From the NCBI GenBank assembly GCA_004558595.1, contig SFCN01000031.1, positions 1 to 22,822 on the forward strand: 22,822 nt of DNA. Direction: 5' to 3'. Position 1 is the stretch's first letter. Every line of letters starts with the position of its first letter. A program made the position numbers and the translations under genes. Shown piece by piece: positions 14,592 through 21,217 of this stretch. The notes under the pieces are model-generated. The model was not told the DNA's origin. It searched no databases and saw only the letters and a program-made list of their open reading frames with translations. This DNA comes from Phascolarctobacterium sp. (GTDB taxonomy: Bacteria; Bacillota; Negativicutes; Acidaminococcales; Acidaminococcaceae).

Positions 14592-14620
14592 TTGCAAGTT
14601 TCTTCCTAATGTATTATAAT
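14592..14620 (+). promoter_or_regulatory. Promoter of tRNA-Gly
   Basis: TTGCAA (14592-14597), a 17-base spacer and TATAAT (14615-14620), about 22 bases before the tRNA 5' end. Confidence 0.8.
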
Positions 14621-14642
14621 GAGAACACTATAAAGTAAAATT

Positions 14643-14717
14643 GCGGGTATAGTTCAGTGGTAGAACAATAGCTTCCCAAGCTATGTGTCGCGAGTTCGAG
14701 TCTCGTTACCCGCTCCA
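14643..14717 (+). tRNA. tRNA-Gly (anticodon CCC)
   Basis: The acceptor stem GCGGGTA/TACCCGC (14643-14649 with 14707-14713) is followed by discriminator T and an encoded CCA (14715-14717). The anticodon stem ATAGC/GCTAT encloses TTCCCAA, giving anticodon CCC, which reads GGG. The T-loop has GTTCGAGTC. It has its own promoter and terminator. Confidence 0.95.
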
Positions 14718-14727
14718 TACGGTTATT

Positions 14728-14769
14728 ACGCTCTAAGCTAGGCATCTGCTTATCTTGGGGCGTTTTTTG
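14728..14769 (+). terminator. Intrinsic terminator after tRNA-Gly
   Basis: A 10-bp stem with two G-U pairs (14728-14737 with 14754-14763) is followed by a run of six T (14763-14768). Confidence 0.85.
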
Positions 14770-14859
14770 TTTAGAAGACTTTTGGAAAAAGGTAGGTGTT
14801 AGGTTTGTTCTTTAAGTAAAAGAGGATATAATCTATTTGAATATTGTAATAAGATAACC

Positions 14860-14871
14860 TAATCTAGATTA
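14860..14871. promoter_or_regulatory. Palindrome upstream of the LysR gene, possible operator
   Basis: TAATCTAGATTA is a perfect 12-bp palindrome, overlapped by GATAA...TTATC (14853-14873). LysR regulators often bind dyads upstream of their own gene. A weak promoter, TTTGCT-N16-TATAAA (14885-14912), follows. The region is AT-rich, so this is tentative. Confidence 0.3.
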
Positions 14872-14972
14872 TCATGTTTTCTAATTTGCTTTTGGTAAAA
14901 GTATAGTATAAAATACATAATATCAAAACAATCTATTAGTCAAACTTATATAAAGTAGAAAGTGGTGAAACC

Positions 14973-15206
14973 ATGCTATTACGCCAAATGAAGTACTTTT
15001 TAGCCGTTGCGGATTGCAAAAGCTTTAGCGAAGCAGCAGAGCAATGCTATATATCCCAATCCGCTATTAGCCAGCAAATGAAGGTTTTGGAGGATGAGCT
15101 GGGCGCTGAGCTCATCAAACGCAGCAATCGTCGTTTTCAGCTGACGGATATTGGCGAATACTTTTATAGTCGCAGCAAGGAGATAGTCAAAGAAACAGAG
15201 GCTTAA
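14973..15206 (+). CDS. LysR-type regulator, DNA-binding fragment (interrupted gene)
   Basis: 77 codons encode the complete LysR winged-helix domain (LLRQMKYFLAVADCKSF, YISQSAISQQMKVLEDELGA) and the beginning of the linker helix, ending at an in-frame TAA (15204-15206). The next codons continue in the same frame into the rest of the regulator (15225-15863). Read through, the product would be 296 residues, the normal LysR length. A single base change in a sense codon is therefore the simplest cause. The fragment alone lacks the effector domain and most of the dimerisation helix. A sequencing error cannot be excluded. Confidence 0.8.
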   Translation: MLLRQMKYFLAVADCKSFSEAAEQCYISQSAISQQMKVLEDELGAELIKRSNRRFQLTDIGEYFYSRSKEIVKETEA

Positions 15207-15224
15207 AAGGAGCAAATCCGCAAA

Positions 15225-15863
15225 ATGCAAAGCACCCAAAACAAGCAATTTCGTATTGGCTGCCGCAATGGTTATTTAGTACGTCGTCTTTGCGCAGCGA
15301 TGAATAGCTTTTTGGCAGATAATCCGGATGTGAGTATGGAGGTTATTTACGGGGACCACGATGAGTTAATGGCTATGCTACATCGTGGTGAAGTAGATAT
15401 GGTGCTGAACGATTTGCGTCATGAAAATGAATCCACAAGCTTTGAGAATATCTTTGTGGAGCAAATTGAAGGTATGGTAGCAGTGTCCAACCGCTCTCCT
15501 TTGGCAGAAAAAGACACTATTAATGTGGAGGATTTAGCCCATTATCCTTGCGTGCTAGTGGCTAGCGAAAAGCATCAGGAAAAGGAAAAGCTCTTCTTCC
15601 GCATGATTTTCCACACAGAAAAGAATTTCGCTGTGGCCAAGGATTTGCCATCAGCCTTGACCATGATTGTGAATAATGCCGGCTTCATGCCCATGGTAGG
15701 CACAATAGATGCCCAAGACTTTGTGGGCAACGTTACCAAAATGTTGTCGGTGCGCAGCGCTGGGGAGCCCATGTATATTAAATACTATGCCTTCTATAAT
15801 AAGGAGCATGTCAATGATGACACGACGAGAATCGTGAAAAGTATAGTAGAGCTTCTGCAATGA
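15225..15863 (+). CDS. LysR-type regulator, effector-binding fragment
   Basis: 212 codons encode the periplasmic-binding-protein-like co-inducer domain of a LysR regulator (FRIGCRNGYLVRRL, then GEVDMVLNDLRHE, then VAVSNRSPLAEKDTINVEDLAHYPCVLV). It is in frame with the DNA-binding fragment; only the TAA at 15204 separates them. The sequence after the stop, AAGGAG (15207-15212), lies 12 bases before ATG at 15225, so re-initiation is conceivable though the spacing is long. Without a DNA-binding domain it cannot act as a normal regulator. The target genes are unknown. Confidence 0.75.
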   Translation: MQSTQNKQFRIGCRNGYLVRRLCAAMNSFLADNPDVSMEVIYGDHDELMAMLHRGEVDMVLNDLRHENESTSFENIFVEQIEGMVAVSNRSPLAEKDTINVEDLAHYPCVLVASEKHQEKEKLFFRMIFHTEKNFAVAKDLPSALTMIVNNAGFMPMVGTIDAQDFVGNVTKMLSVRSAGEPMYIKYYAFYNKEHVNDDTTRIVKSIVELLQ

Positions 15864-15893
15864 GCACAGTTAAAGTATAATAGACTAAAAATC

Positions 15894-15933
15894 AGCCCTC
15901 TTTACCGCCTAGAGCAGTGGAGAGGGCTTTTTA
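15894..15933 (+). terminator. Intrinsic terminator after the LysR gene
   Basis: An 8-bp perfect stem AGCCCTCT/AGAGGGCT (15894-15901 with 15921-15928) with an inner CCGC/GTGG helix is followed by T5. The following 15934-16040 is AT-rich and I see nothing in it. Confidence 0.85.
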
Positions 15934-16044
15934 TTGTCTGAACGCAGTTGGTATGTAAATCAAATGGATATAATAAGAATAACTAATGATAGCATAAGAT
16001 AATATAAAAATTAATAAATCTAATACCAGCATAAGCAATAAGAA

Positions 16045-16073
16045 TTGTTAAAAACTTTGCATTATTTTATAAT
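16045..16073 (+). promoter_or_regulatory. Promoter of SLH-porin 1
   Basis: TTGTTA (16045-16050), a 17-base spacer and a perfect TATAAT (16068-16073). The -35 context AGAATTGTT is the same as at the second porin promoter. Confidence 0.75.
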
Positions 16074-16081
16074 AGAAACGT

Positions 16082-16343
16082 AAAAAAGAGGCGATGGAGC
16101 AAGGATTTACCTCAGGGGTGGGGTTTTAGAGCTTCATCAGCGAGTAGCCCCTTTTTTAATGCAGGGTTTGGTTCTGCCTTATTCCGAACCCTGCACCATC
16201 CGTTATGAATCACCGGAGGGCGCTGAAGCTGGAGCTAAGATAGCAGAGGAAACAAGGCAACTCTTGCAAGGTTTTTAGTAAAGGTAGATGCTCCTGAAAG
16301 TGTTTTATAAAATATAACACTTTTTCCAAGGGAGGAAAAAACA
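16082..16343 (+). promoter_or_regulatory. Long structured 5' leader of SLH-porin 1
   Basis: First hairpin: GATGGAGC (16093-16100) pairs with GCTTCATC (16131-16138) and the flanks pair as AAAAAAG/CTTTTTT (16082-16088 with 16151-16157), so the structure ends in a T-run and could terminate transcription early. Second hairpin: 11 bp (16161-16171 with 16184-16194, one G-U). Third block, about 16207-16270, contains AATCACC, GAGCTAAG, GCAGAGGAAAC and AACTCTTGCAAG, which recur in the same order in the second porin leader. GGAGG lies nine bases before the ATG. A 39-codon frame (16159-16278) crosses the leader but has no ribosome site. Confidence 0.5.
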
Positions 16344-17579
16344 ATGAAAAAATCTTTAGTATTGGCAATGGCTATGGCTCTTGGCGTAACTGCTTCCGCA
16401 TACGCTGCTAATCCGTTCTCCGATGTTCCGGCTGGCCACTGGGCATATGACAGCATCTCCAAATTGGCAGCTGCTGGCGTTATCGAAGGTTATGGCGACG
16501 CTACCTTCGGCGGCGACAAACTGATGACCCGTTATGAAATGGCTCAAATCGTAGCAAAAGCTATGGCTAAAGGCGCTAATGTTGACAAGCTGGCTGCTGA
16601 ATTCGCTGACGAACTGGATAACTTGGGCGTTCGCGTTGCTAAACTGGAAAAGAAGGCTGACAATGTAAAGATCACTGGTCAAATCCGTGCTCATTATGAA
16701 GACTATAGCGATAAGAAAAATGGCGACAACTCCTATCTGCGTACCCGTATTTGGTTTAATGGCCAAGTGAACGAGGATTGGACCTATACCGCTATGCTGG
16801 AAAACCGTCAACACTTCACTAAGGATGGTAATAGCGATAATACTGGTAATGAAGAGACTCGTTTCCAACGTGCATTTGTAAGCGGTCGCTTGGGTGGCTT
16901 GCAGGTTGAAGCTGGCCGTAACAACCAGTCCATTTTTGAAGGTGAAATTTACGGCACCCGTGCCGATGCTATCAAAATTGCTTATGGTAAGGACGTAAAA
17001 TTGACTGCTCAGTATGGCAAGCTGTCTTCCGGTTCTGGCACTTGGATTAATGACGGCGGCAATGAAGGTGAAGAGTATGGTGTTGTTAGCTTAGCTGGCA
17101 ATGTTGGCAAGCTGGGCTTAGAAGGCGTTTATGTCGATGTTAAAGACGATGATGGATTAGGTCAAGATAACAGCATTTGGGCTCTTCGTGCTAACTATAA
17201 ATTCGACAAGGATTGGGCAGTTCGTGCAGCATACCTGAAGGGTGACGTTGATGAAGCAGGCGTGAGCGATGGCGATGACGGTTACTATGTAGGCGTTAAC
17301 TACAAGGGTGCTAAGGCTGCTAAGGCTGGCAGCTGGGGCCTGTATGCAACCTACTACGATATGGCTGCATCCACCTATATCTCTAACGGTTGGGCTTCCT
17401 CCTTTGCAAACAATCTGCAAAAGGGTGGCAATGGCGGCTATGATGGCTGGAAGGTTGGCGCTAACTGGGCACTGGCTAAGAACATTGTAGCTCAAATCGA
17501 GTACATGAAGCTGGACAGCAAATTCATCTCCGCTAACGACGATGAATCCTTGTGGTCTCAGGTAACCATCACTTTCTAA
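16344..17579 (+). CDS. SLH-domain outer-membrane porin 1
   Basis: 411 residues. The signal peptide (1-21, ending AYA) is followed by an SLH domain (about 24-85, PFSDVPAGHWAYDSI to LMTRYEMAQI). Next come a short coiled-coil-like helix (about 84-108, LDNLGVRVAKLEKKAD) and a beta-barrel region with alternating strands, ending in a terminal Phe (QVTITF), as expected for BAM-dependent insertion. In Negativicutes such proteins anchor the outer membrane to polyaminated peptidoglycan through the SLH domain and form general diffusion channels. The first ~115 residues are about 93% identical to the second porin here, whereas the barrels differ widely. Codon use is biased towards GCT, GGC and CTG, suggesting high expression. 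Confidence 0.92.
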   Translation: MKKSLVLAMAMALGVTASAYAANPFSDVPAGHWAYDSISKLAAAGVIEGYGDATFGGDKLMTRYEMAQIVAKAMAKGANVDKLAAEFADELDNLGVRVAKLEKKADNVKITGQIRAHYEDYSDKKNGDNSYLRTRIWFNGQVNEDWTYTAMLENRQHFTKDGNSDNTGNEETRFQRAFVSGRLGGLQVEAGRNNQSIFEGEIYGTRADAIKIAYGKDVKLTAQYGKLSSGSGTWINDGGNEGEEYGVVSLAGNVGKLGLEGVYVDVKDDDGLGQDNSIWALRANYKFDKDWAVRAAYLKGDVDEAGVSDGDDGYYVGVNYKGAKAAKAGSWGLYATYYDMAASTYISNGWASSFANNLQKGGNGGYDGWKVGANWALAKNIVAQIEYMKLDSKFISANDDESLWSQVTITF

Positions 17580-17613
17580 TCGATAAGTGGATAAGAAGCT
17601 TAACTAAAATGCT

Positions 17614-17643
17614 AAACGGGACTGTTTCGGCAGTCCCGTTTTC
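17614..17643 (+). terminator. Intrinsic terminator after SLH-porin 1
   Basis: An 11-bp stem (17614-17624 with 17631-17641) with the loop TTTCGG is followed by a short T-rich tract. The weak T-run may allow read-through to the next gene, for which I find no separate promoter. Confidence 0.8.
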
Positions 17644-17666
17644 TTAATCAAGTAAGGCAGGTACTT

Positions 17667-18248
17667 ATGAAAAAGATTTATCGTTACTTATTATTGACTT
17701 TATTGGCTCTGTGCCTGAGCATTCCTGCTTTAGGAGCAGAGGCTGCTAGTGTAGCTTTATTGCCTTTGATTAATAATGTAGAAGGTGATACAATCGCTAG
17801 CCAAATCTATTTTAAAAGTGCTCTAGGTGCTATTAATTCCCAAAAGGGATTTGTTCTGGTAGACAATGACCAGCTGAACGCTGTTATCGAGGCTGCTAAG
17901 CTTGGCAAGGAGGTTCCCAACCAAGCAACCTTAGCTAAAATAGCTAAGGATGGTAATGTGGACTTGGTCATCGCCATGCAGCTGGATGTGCTCAAGGACG
18001 AGGCTATTTATGGTGGCTATGATGATCGCCTGAAGCTGGATTTGCAGGGCTATGCTGTTTCCTATAATAAGCTGACAGGTGAATTCGATAAACATAGAAT
18101 TTTTGATGATAAAGAAATTCCTGCTGCTTTAGCTAGCCGTTGGGATTGGACCCATGAAGAATGGGGACGCAACGTAAAACGAGAAGTTAATCGTATTTTG
18201 AAGGTAAAAAAGGTTACCGTGGAAGCTCCTCGCATGTCCAAGCTGTAA
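17667..18248 (+). CDS. Secreted protein of unknown function between the porins
   Basis: 193 residues with a clear signal peptide (KKIYRYLLLTLLALCLSIPALGAEA; cut near residue 24-26). The mature part starts SVALLPLINNVEGD and continues with VLVDNDQLNAVIEAAKLG and VDLVIAMQLDVL. This alternating pattern recalls the nucleotide-binding-like fold of CsgG/TolB N-domain-type periplasmic proteins, but I cannot assign a family. There is no lipobox and no membrane helix after the signal. The C-terminus is basic (VKREVNRILKVKKV). AAGGCAGG precedes ATG at 17667. Its position between two porins suggests an envelope role, possibly co-transcribed by read-through from porin 1. Confidence 0.8.
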   Translation: MKKIYRYLLLTLLALCLSIPALGAEAASVALLPLINNVEGDTIASQIYFKSALGAINSQKGFVLVDNDQLNAVIEAAKLGKEVPNQATLAKIAKDGNVDLVIAMQLDVLKDEAIYGGYDDRLKLDLQGYAVSYNKLTGEFDKHRIFDDKEIPAALASRWDWTHEEWGRNVKREVNRILKVKKVTVEAPRMSKL

Positions 18249-18264
18249 ACTAAAAAAGCAAATA

Positions 18265-18300
18265 AAAAACGTCCTTGGCCTTACGGCTAAGGACGTTTTT
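18265..18300. terminator. Bidirectional intrinsic terminator
   Basis: A 16-bp stem with one G-U pair and the tetraloop TTAC (18265-18280 with 18285-18300) has A-tract and T-tract on its two sides. It serves the secreted protein gene and the convergent small peptide gene at 18312-18380. Confidence 0.9.
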
Positions 18301-18311
18301 GCTACCCTCAA

Positions 18312-18380
18312 TTATTCAAAAATGCACATAACAGTTAACGCGAACAAAAATACTAAGCTAACACCGATTGCACTAAACAT
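18312..18380 (-). CDS. 22-residue hydrophobic membrane peptide
   Basis: The peptide begins MFSAIGVSLVFLFAL and ends CIFE: a single membrane helix with almost no polar ends. The ribosome site GGAGGTG lies eight bases before ATG at 18380-18378, and an extended -10 promoter and a terminator frame the unit. A second short frame of 17 codons (MQLVEVNTLCLV...), with its own AAGGAG, starts 29 bases upstream at 18409 and overlaps it in another frame, which could couple or regulate translation. I cannot name a family. Size and topology resemble small subunits of membrane complexes or toxin-like peptides. Confidence 0.55.
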   Translation of the reverse strand: MFSAIGVSLVFLFALTVMCIFE

Positions 18381-18466
18381 AGTGTATTCACCTCCACGAG
18401 TTGCATGATATGCTCTCCTTGGCTACTTCCTTATGTGGTCAAGGTTAATTTCTCTTTACGCTTCCT

Positions 18467-18475
18467 ATTATACCA
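18467..18475 (-). promoter_or_regulatory. Extended -10 promoter of the 22-residue peptide
   Basis: On the minus strand TGG followed by TATAAT (18472-18467). There is no good -35, but the extended -10 compensates. It predicts a leader of about 80 bases. Confidence 0.5.
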
Positions 18476-18565
18476 CCTTTTTGTATTTTGTATACAGTAT
18501 TCTGCGAAATTTTTCAGAAATTTGTGTAACTCCTTGGAGGTTTAAAAAGACAAATGTGTATCAGT

Positions 18566-18589
18566 GTTACTTATATATACATAAGTAAC
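18566..18589. promoter_or_regulatory. Palindromic candidate operator upstream of SLH-porin 2
   Basis: GTTACTTAT (18566-18574), six bases, then ATAAGTAAC (18581-18589): a perfect 9-bp dyad ending six bases before the -35 box. The size and position suit a dimeric transcription factor. It has no counterpart upstream of porin 1. Confidence 0.5.
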
Positions 18590-18594
18590 TAGAA

Positions 18595-18623
18595 TTGTTT
18601 GTAGCTTAATTTTTAATTATAAT
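18595..18623 (+). promoter_or_regulatory. Promoter of SLH-porin 2
   Basis: TTGTTT (18595-18600), a 17-base spacer and TATAAT (18618-18623). The leader of about 165 bases carries the blocks AATCACC, GGGCTAAG, GCAGAGGAAAC and AACTCTTGCAAG shared with porin 1, plus a CACCAA/TTGGTG hairpin near 18664-18681. Confidence 0.75.
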
Positions 18624-18792
18624 ACAATTATACGCAGAAATAGTTTTTCTGATGGCTATAAATCACCAAAGGATATTGGTGCTAGGGCTAAGGGGCAGAG
18701 GAAACGTGGAAACTCTTGCAAGACGAGGCTGAAGCTAAGGCATCCTTAAGGTGTTTTATAAAATAAATAATTTCCTTGAGGAGGAAAAGACA

Positions 18793-20016
18793 ATGAAAAA
18801 ATCCTTAGTATTGGCAATGGCTATGGCTCTTGGCGTAACCGCCAGCGCTTATGCTGCACAACCTTTCTCTGACGTACCGGCTGGTCACTGGGCTTATGAC
18901 AGCATCGCTAAATTGGCAGCTGCTGGCGTAATTGATGGCTATGGTGATAACACCTTTGGTGGCGATAAGCTGATGACTCGCTATGAAATGGCTCAAATCA
19001 CTGCTCGTGCAATGGCTAAAGGCGCTAACGTTGACAAGCTGGCTGCTGAATTTGCTGACGAGCTGGATAATTTGGGCGTTCGCGTTGCTAATCTGGAAAA
19101 GAAGGCTGACAATGTAAAGATTACCGGCCAAGCTCGTTTCCGTTATCTGGACACCGATGCAGACGCTACCCACCATGCAAGCCTGCGTTCTCGTATTTGG
19201 ATTACCGGTCAAGTAAATGATGATTGGTCCTACACTGGCATGATCCAAAATACTCAAGACTTCAACAATAAGACCGGTGATGAAAAGACTGAATTCAAGC
19301 GTGCCTATGTAGACGGTAAAATTGGCGGCGTAAAGATTCATGCAGGCCGCTGGGATGAACTGACTTCTACTGCTAACATTTTGGATTCCTATGTAGATGG
19401 CGTTAAAGTTTCCTATGGTGATAAGGTAAAAGTCTATGGTATGGCTTTGAAAGGTGCCGACAATGACGCCATTACCGATGTCTTCGGTGGTACCCTTACC
19501 GAAAAAGCTGCTGATCGTATTTACATTGTTGGCGCAGAGGCTGCTTTGGGTAAAGTAAACGCTTATGTAAACTATTTCAAGGCTGATGGCGTAGATCCTA
19601 ATTTTGGTGCTGCTGATAATGGCGAAAAAGAGATTTACAACATCGGTGCTAACTTGGATGTTGCTAAAGACTTGAACCTGGCATATGAATATATGTGGAG
19701 TGACAAGAAATATGATAAAGAAGTATCCAAGGATGGCTTCGTAGCTACCTTGGCTTACAAGGGCGCAAGTGCTGATACTCCGGGTAGCTGGGGCGTTGCC
19801 GCAACCTACTTTGATCAACCCATCAACGCAATTCTGAGCCCGACTACCGATGCATCTACCTTCTTGGCTGAAGGCGGTTACAAAGGCATTGGCTTAACTG
19901 CAAACTATGGCTTGGCTAAGAATATGGTGTTAGAGCTGTTATACTTTGATACCGAGGCTAAGAAGGGCAACAGCGACGAGAAGATGTTCTACGCTGACCT
20001 GTATCTGACTTTCTAA
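18793..20016 (+). CDS. SLH-domain outer-membrane porin 2
   Basis: 407 residues with the same plan as porin 1: signal peptide (1-21), SLH domain (about 24-85), short helical spacer, and a beta-barrel ending in LYLTF with terminal Phe. The N-terminal ~115 residues differ from porin 1 at about eight positions, whereas the barrel is clearly divergent and has different loop sequences, so pore selectivity or antigenicity may differ. Start chosen at 18793, where GAGGAGG precedes the ATG and the signal peptide begins; an upstream in-frame ATG at 18751 would add 14 polar residues and lies within the leader. It has its own promoter, candidate operator and terminator. Confidence 0.92.
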   Translation: MKKSLVLAMAMALGVTASAYAAQPFSDVPAGHWAYDSIAKLAAAGVIDGYGDNTFGGDKLMTRYEMAQITARAMAKGANVDKLAAEFADELDNLGVRVANLEKKADNVKITGQARFRYLDTDADATHHASLRSRIWITGQVNDDWSYTGMIQNTQDFNNKTGDEKTEFKRAYVDGKIGGVKIHAGRWDELTSTANILDSYVDGVKVSYGDKVKVYGMALKGADNDAITDVFGGTLTEKAADRIYIVGAEAALGKVNAYVNYFKADGVDPNFGAADNGEKEIYNIGANLDVAKDLNLAYEYMWSDKKYDKEVSKDGFVATLAYKGASADTPGSWGVAATYFDQPINAILSPTTDASTFLAEGGYKGIGLTANYGLAKNMVLELLYFDTEAKKGNSDEKMFYADLYLTF

Positions 20017-20039
20017 TAACATACCTTCCAAATATGCAC

Positions 20040-20087
20040 AAAGAACAAATGACTCCGAGGCTTCGGCTTCGGAGTCATTTGTTCTTT
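20040..20087. terminator. Long bidirectional terminator between porin 2 and tcdA
   Basis: A perfect 19-bp stem (20040-20058 with 20069-20087) has a loop around CTTCGG. It is shared by the two convergent genes. Confidence 0.9.
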
Positions 20088-20106
20088 ATGCTGTCTTACC
20101 AAGACT

Positions 20107-20859
20107 TTACGCCAATCCCTTGCGCTTGCCTCCATCCCAATCGATTAAATCCTTGACCACTTCGCTGGCGAGCAGTAGTCCCGCAGCAGAGGGAGTAAAG
20201 GCAGTACTGCCCGGCAGGGCCCGCCTTTTAGGAGCCTCCGCATGGCATTCACCCTCCAGCTCATCCACCGGTGTTAGCGGTAGCTCCGTGGAATACACTA
20301 CCTTGAGCTTTTTCACGCCACGCTTCTTCAATTCTTGGCGCATAACCCTGGCCAAGGGGTCCACGCTGGTCTTGAAAATATCTGCTACTTGAAATTTACC
20401 CGGGTCCATTTTATTGCCGGCGCCCATGCTGCTGATGACGGGTACGTTGGCCGCTTTAGCGGCCATAATAATGGCGATTTTGGCGGCCACAGTGTCCACC
20501 GCGTCCACCACATAATCATATTGCTTAAATTTGAACTCATGGGCGTTTTCCGGCAAAAAGAAGCATTGATGCGCATGAACAACTGCCTTAGGGTTGATGG
20601 CATGAATACGCTCAGCCATGACCTGAACCTTGGGCTGCCCTAAGGTGGCATGGGTAGCGATGATCTGGCGATTGAGATTGGTCAGGGCCACTGTATCGTT
20701 ATCGATGAGATCGAAGTTGCCCACGCCACTGCGGGCCAGCGCCTCGGCCACATAGCCACCTACGCCGCCAATGCCAAAAATGGCTACGCGGCTGTTTTGC
20801 AGCTTAGCTATAGCTTGAGTACCCACTAAAAGGGCGGTACGAGAAAATTGATTAAGCAT
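20107..20859 (-). CDS. tcdA: tRNA threonylcarbamoyladenosine dehydratase (E1-like, TcdA/YgdL)
   Basis: 250 residues of the ThiF/MoeB/E1 superfamily. The start FSRTALLVG and the nucleotide-binding motif IFGIGGVGG (27-35) are followed by D53 in LIDNDTV, the conserved LNRQ (62-65) and DAVDT. The segment SSMGAGNKMDP is characteristic of TcdA, which uses ATP to cyclise t6A at position 37 of ANN-decoding tRNAs into ct6A. There is no ThiF-type zinc Cys pair. GAGGAG lies six bases before ATG at 20859. A TATAAT with extended -10 sits on the minus strand at about 20899-20904. Confidence 0.92.
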   Translation of the reverse strand: MLNQFSRTALLVGTQAIAKLQNSRVAIFGIGGVGGYVAEALARSGVGNFDLIDNDTVALTNLNRQIIATHATLGQPKVQVMAERIHAINPKAVVHAHQCFFLPENAHEFKFKQYDYVVDAVDTVAAKIAIIMAAKAANVPVISSMGAGNKMDPGKFQVADIFKTSVDPLARVMRQELKKRGVKKLKVVYSTELPLTPVDELEGECHAEAPKRRALPGSTAFTPSAAGLLLASEVVKDLIDWDGGKRKGLA

Positions 20860-21038
20860 TGCTGTCTCCTCTATTGTTAACTAAAAAATTTTCAAATCTA
20901 TTATAACATTTCCGAGCAAAAAAGTGGGCTTTGCTACAGAAATTCTTTTAGACTGTTTTTGCGTAGCAGAATTTTACATTCTTGACCATGCTCCACAAAG
21001 CTTTGTAAAAATATTTACAAAAAGTTTTCAGATTGACG

Positions 21039-21066
21039 TTACAAATTGAGGAAAATAAGGTATAAT
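21039..21066 (+). promoter_or_regulatory. Promoter of the radical SAM gene
   Basis: TTACAA (21039-21044), a 16-base spacer and TATAAT (21061-21066). Upstream, TTTGTAAA-AATA-TTTACAAA (21002-21021) is a perfect 8-bp dyad that might be an operator. The remaining stretch 20905-21000 shows nothing convincing. Confidence 0.55.
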
Positions 21067-21075
21067 ATAATTAAA

Positions 21076-21147
21076 AGTGTTCTATTGTTAACACTGTTAG
21101 CCCTGATAGCTTTACAGTAAGTCGCGACACTGTGCTACTGGGGCTAA
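21076..21147 (+). ncRNA. Structured 5' leader of the radical SAM gene
   Basis: A small hairpin AGTGTT/AACACT (21076-21081 with 21090-21095) is followed by a long one built from three consecutive helices: TTAGCCC/GGGCTAA (21097-21103 with 21141-21147), TAGC/GCTA (21107-21110 with 21134-21137) and ACAGT/ACTGT (21114-21118 with 21129-21133). A weak ATACT/AGTAT hairpin and a U-rich tract (21169-21199) follow, resembling a terminator region. I cannot match it to a known riboswitch class; it may be an attenuator. Confidence 0.45.
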
Positions 21148-21217
21148 AATATACTGGCGCTAAGTATGTCTTTTGTTTTTGTATTTTTTTATTATTTTTT
21201 TTGCAAGTGAGGTTATT

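Noticed and set aside
14335..14619. 94-codon open frame across the structured RNA region
   Set aside because: No ribosome site, composition unlike a normal protein, and it runs through two terminator hairpins; the hairpins explain the region better.
16091..16100. Resemblance to the fluoride riboswitch start (GGCGATGGAG)
   Set aside because: The matching stem end and the downstream CTGATG/CCTA part of the fluoride motif are missing.
16159..16278. 39-codon frame in the porin 1 leader (starts MQGLVLPYSEPC)
   Set aside because: It reads plausibly as protein, but there is no ribosome site before the ATG, and the part shared with the porin 2 leader is shifted by a one-base indel, so protein conservation fails.
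18805..19818. Long minus-strand open frame opposite porin 2
   Set aside because: It mirrors the codon bias of the highly expressed porin, has no ribosome site, and the product resembles no protein.
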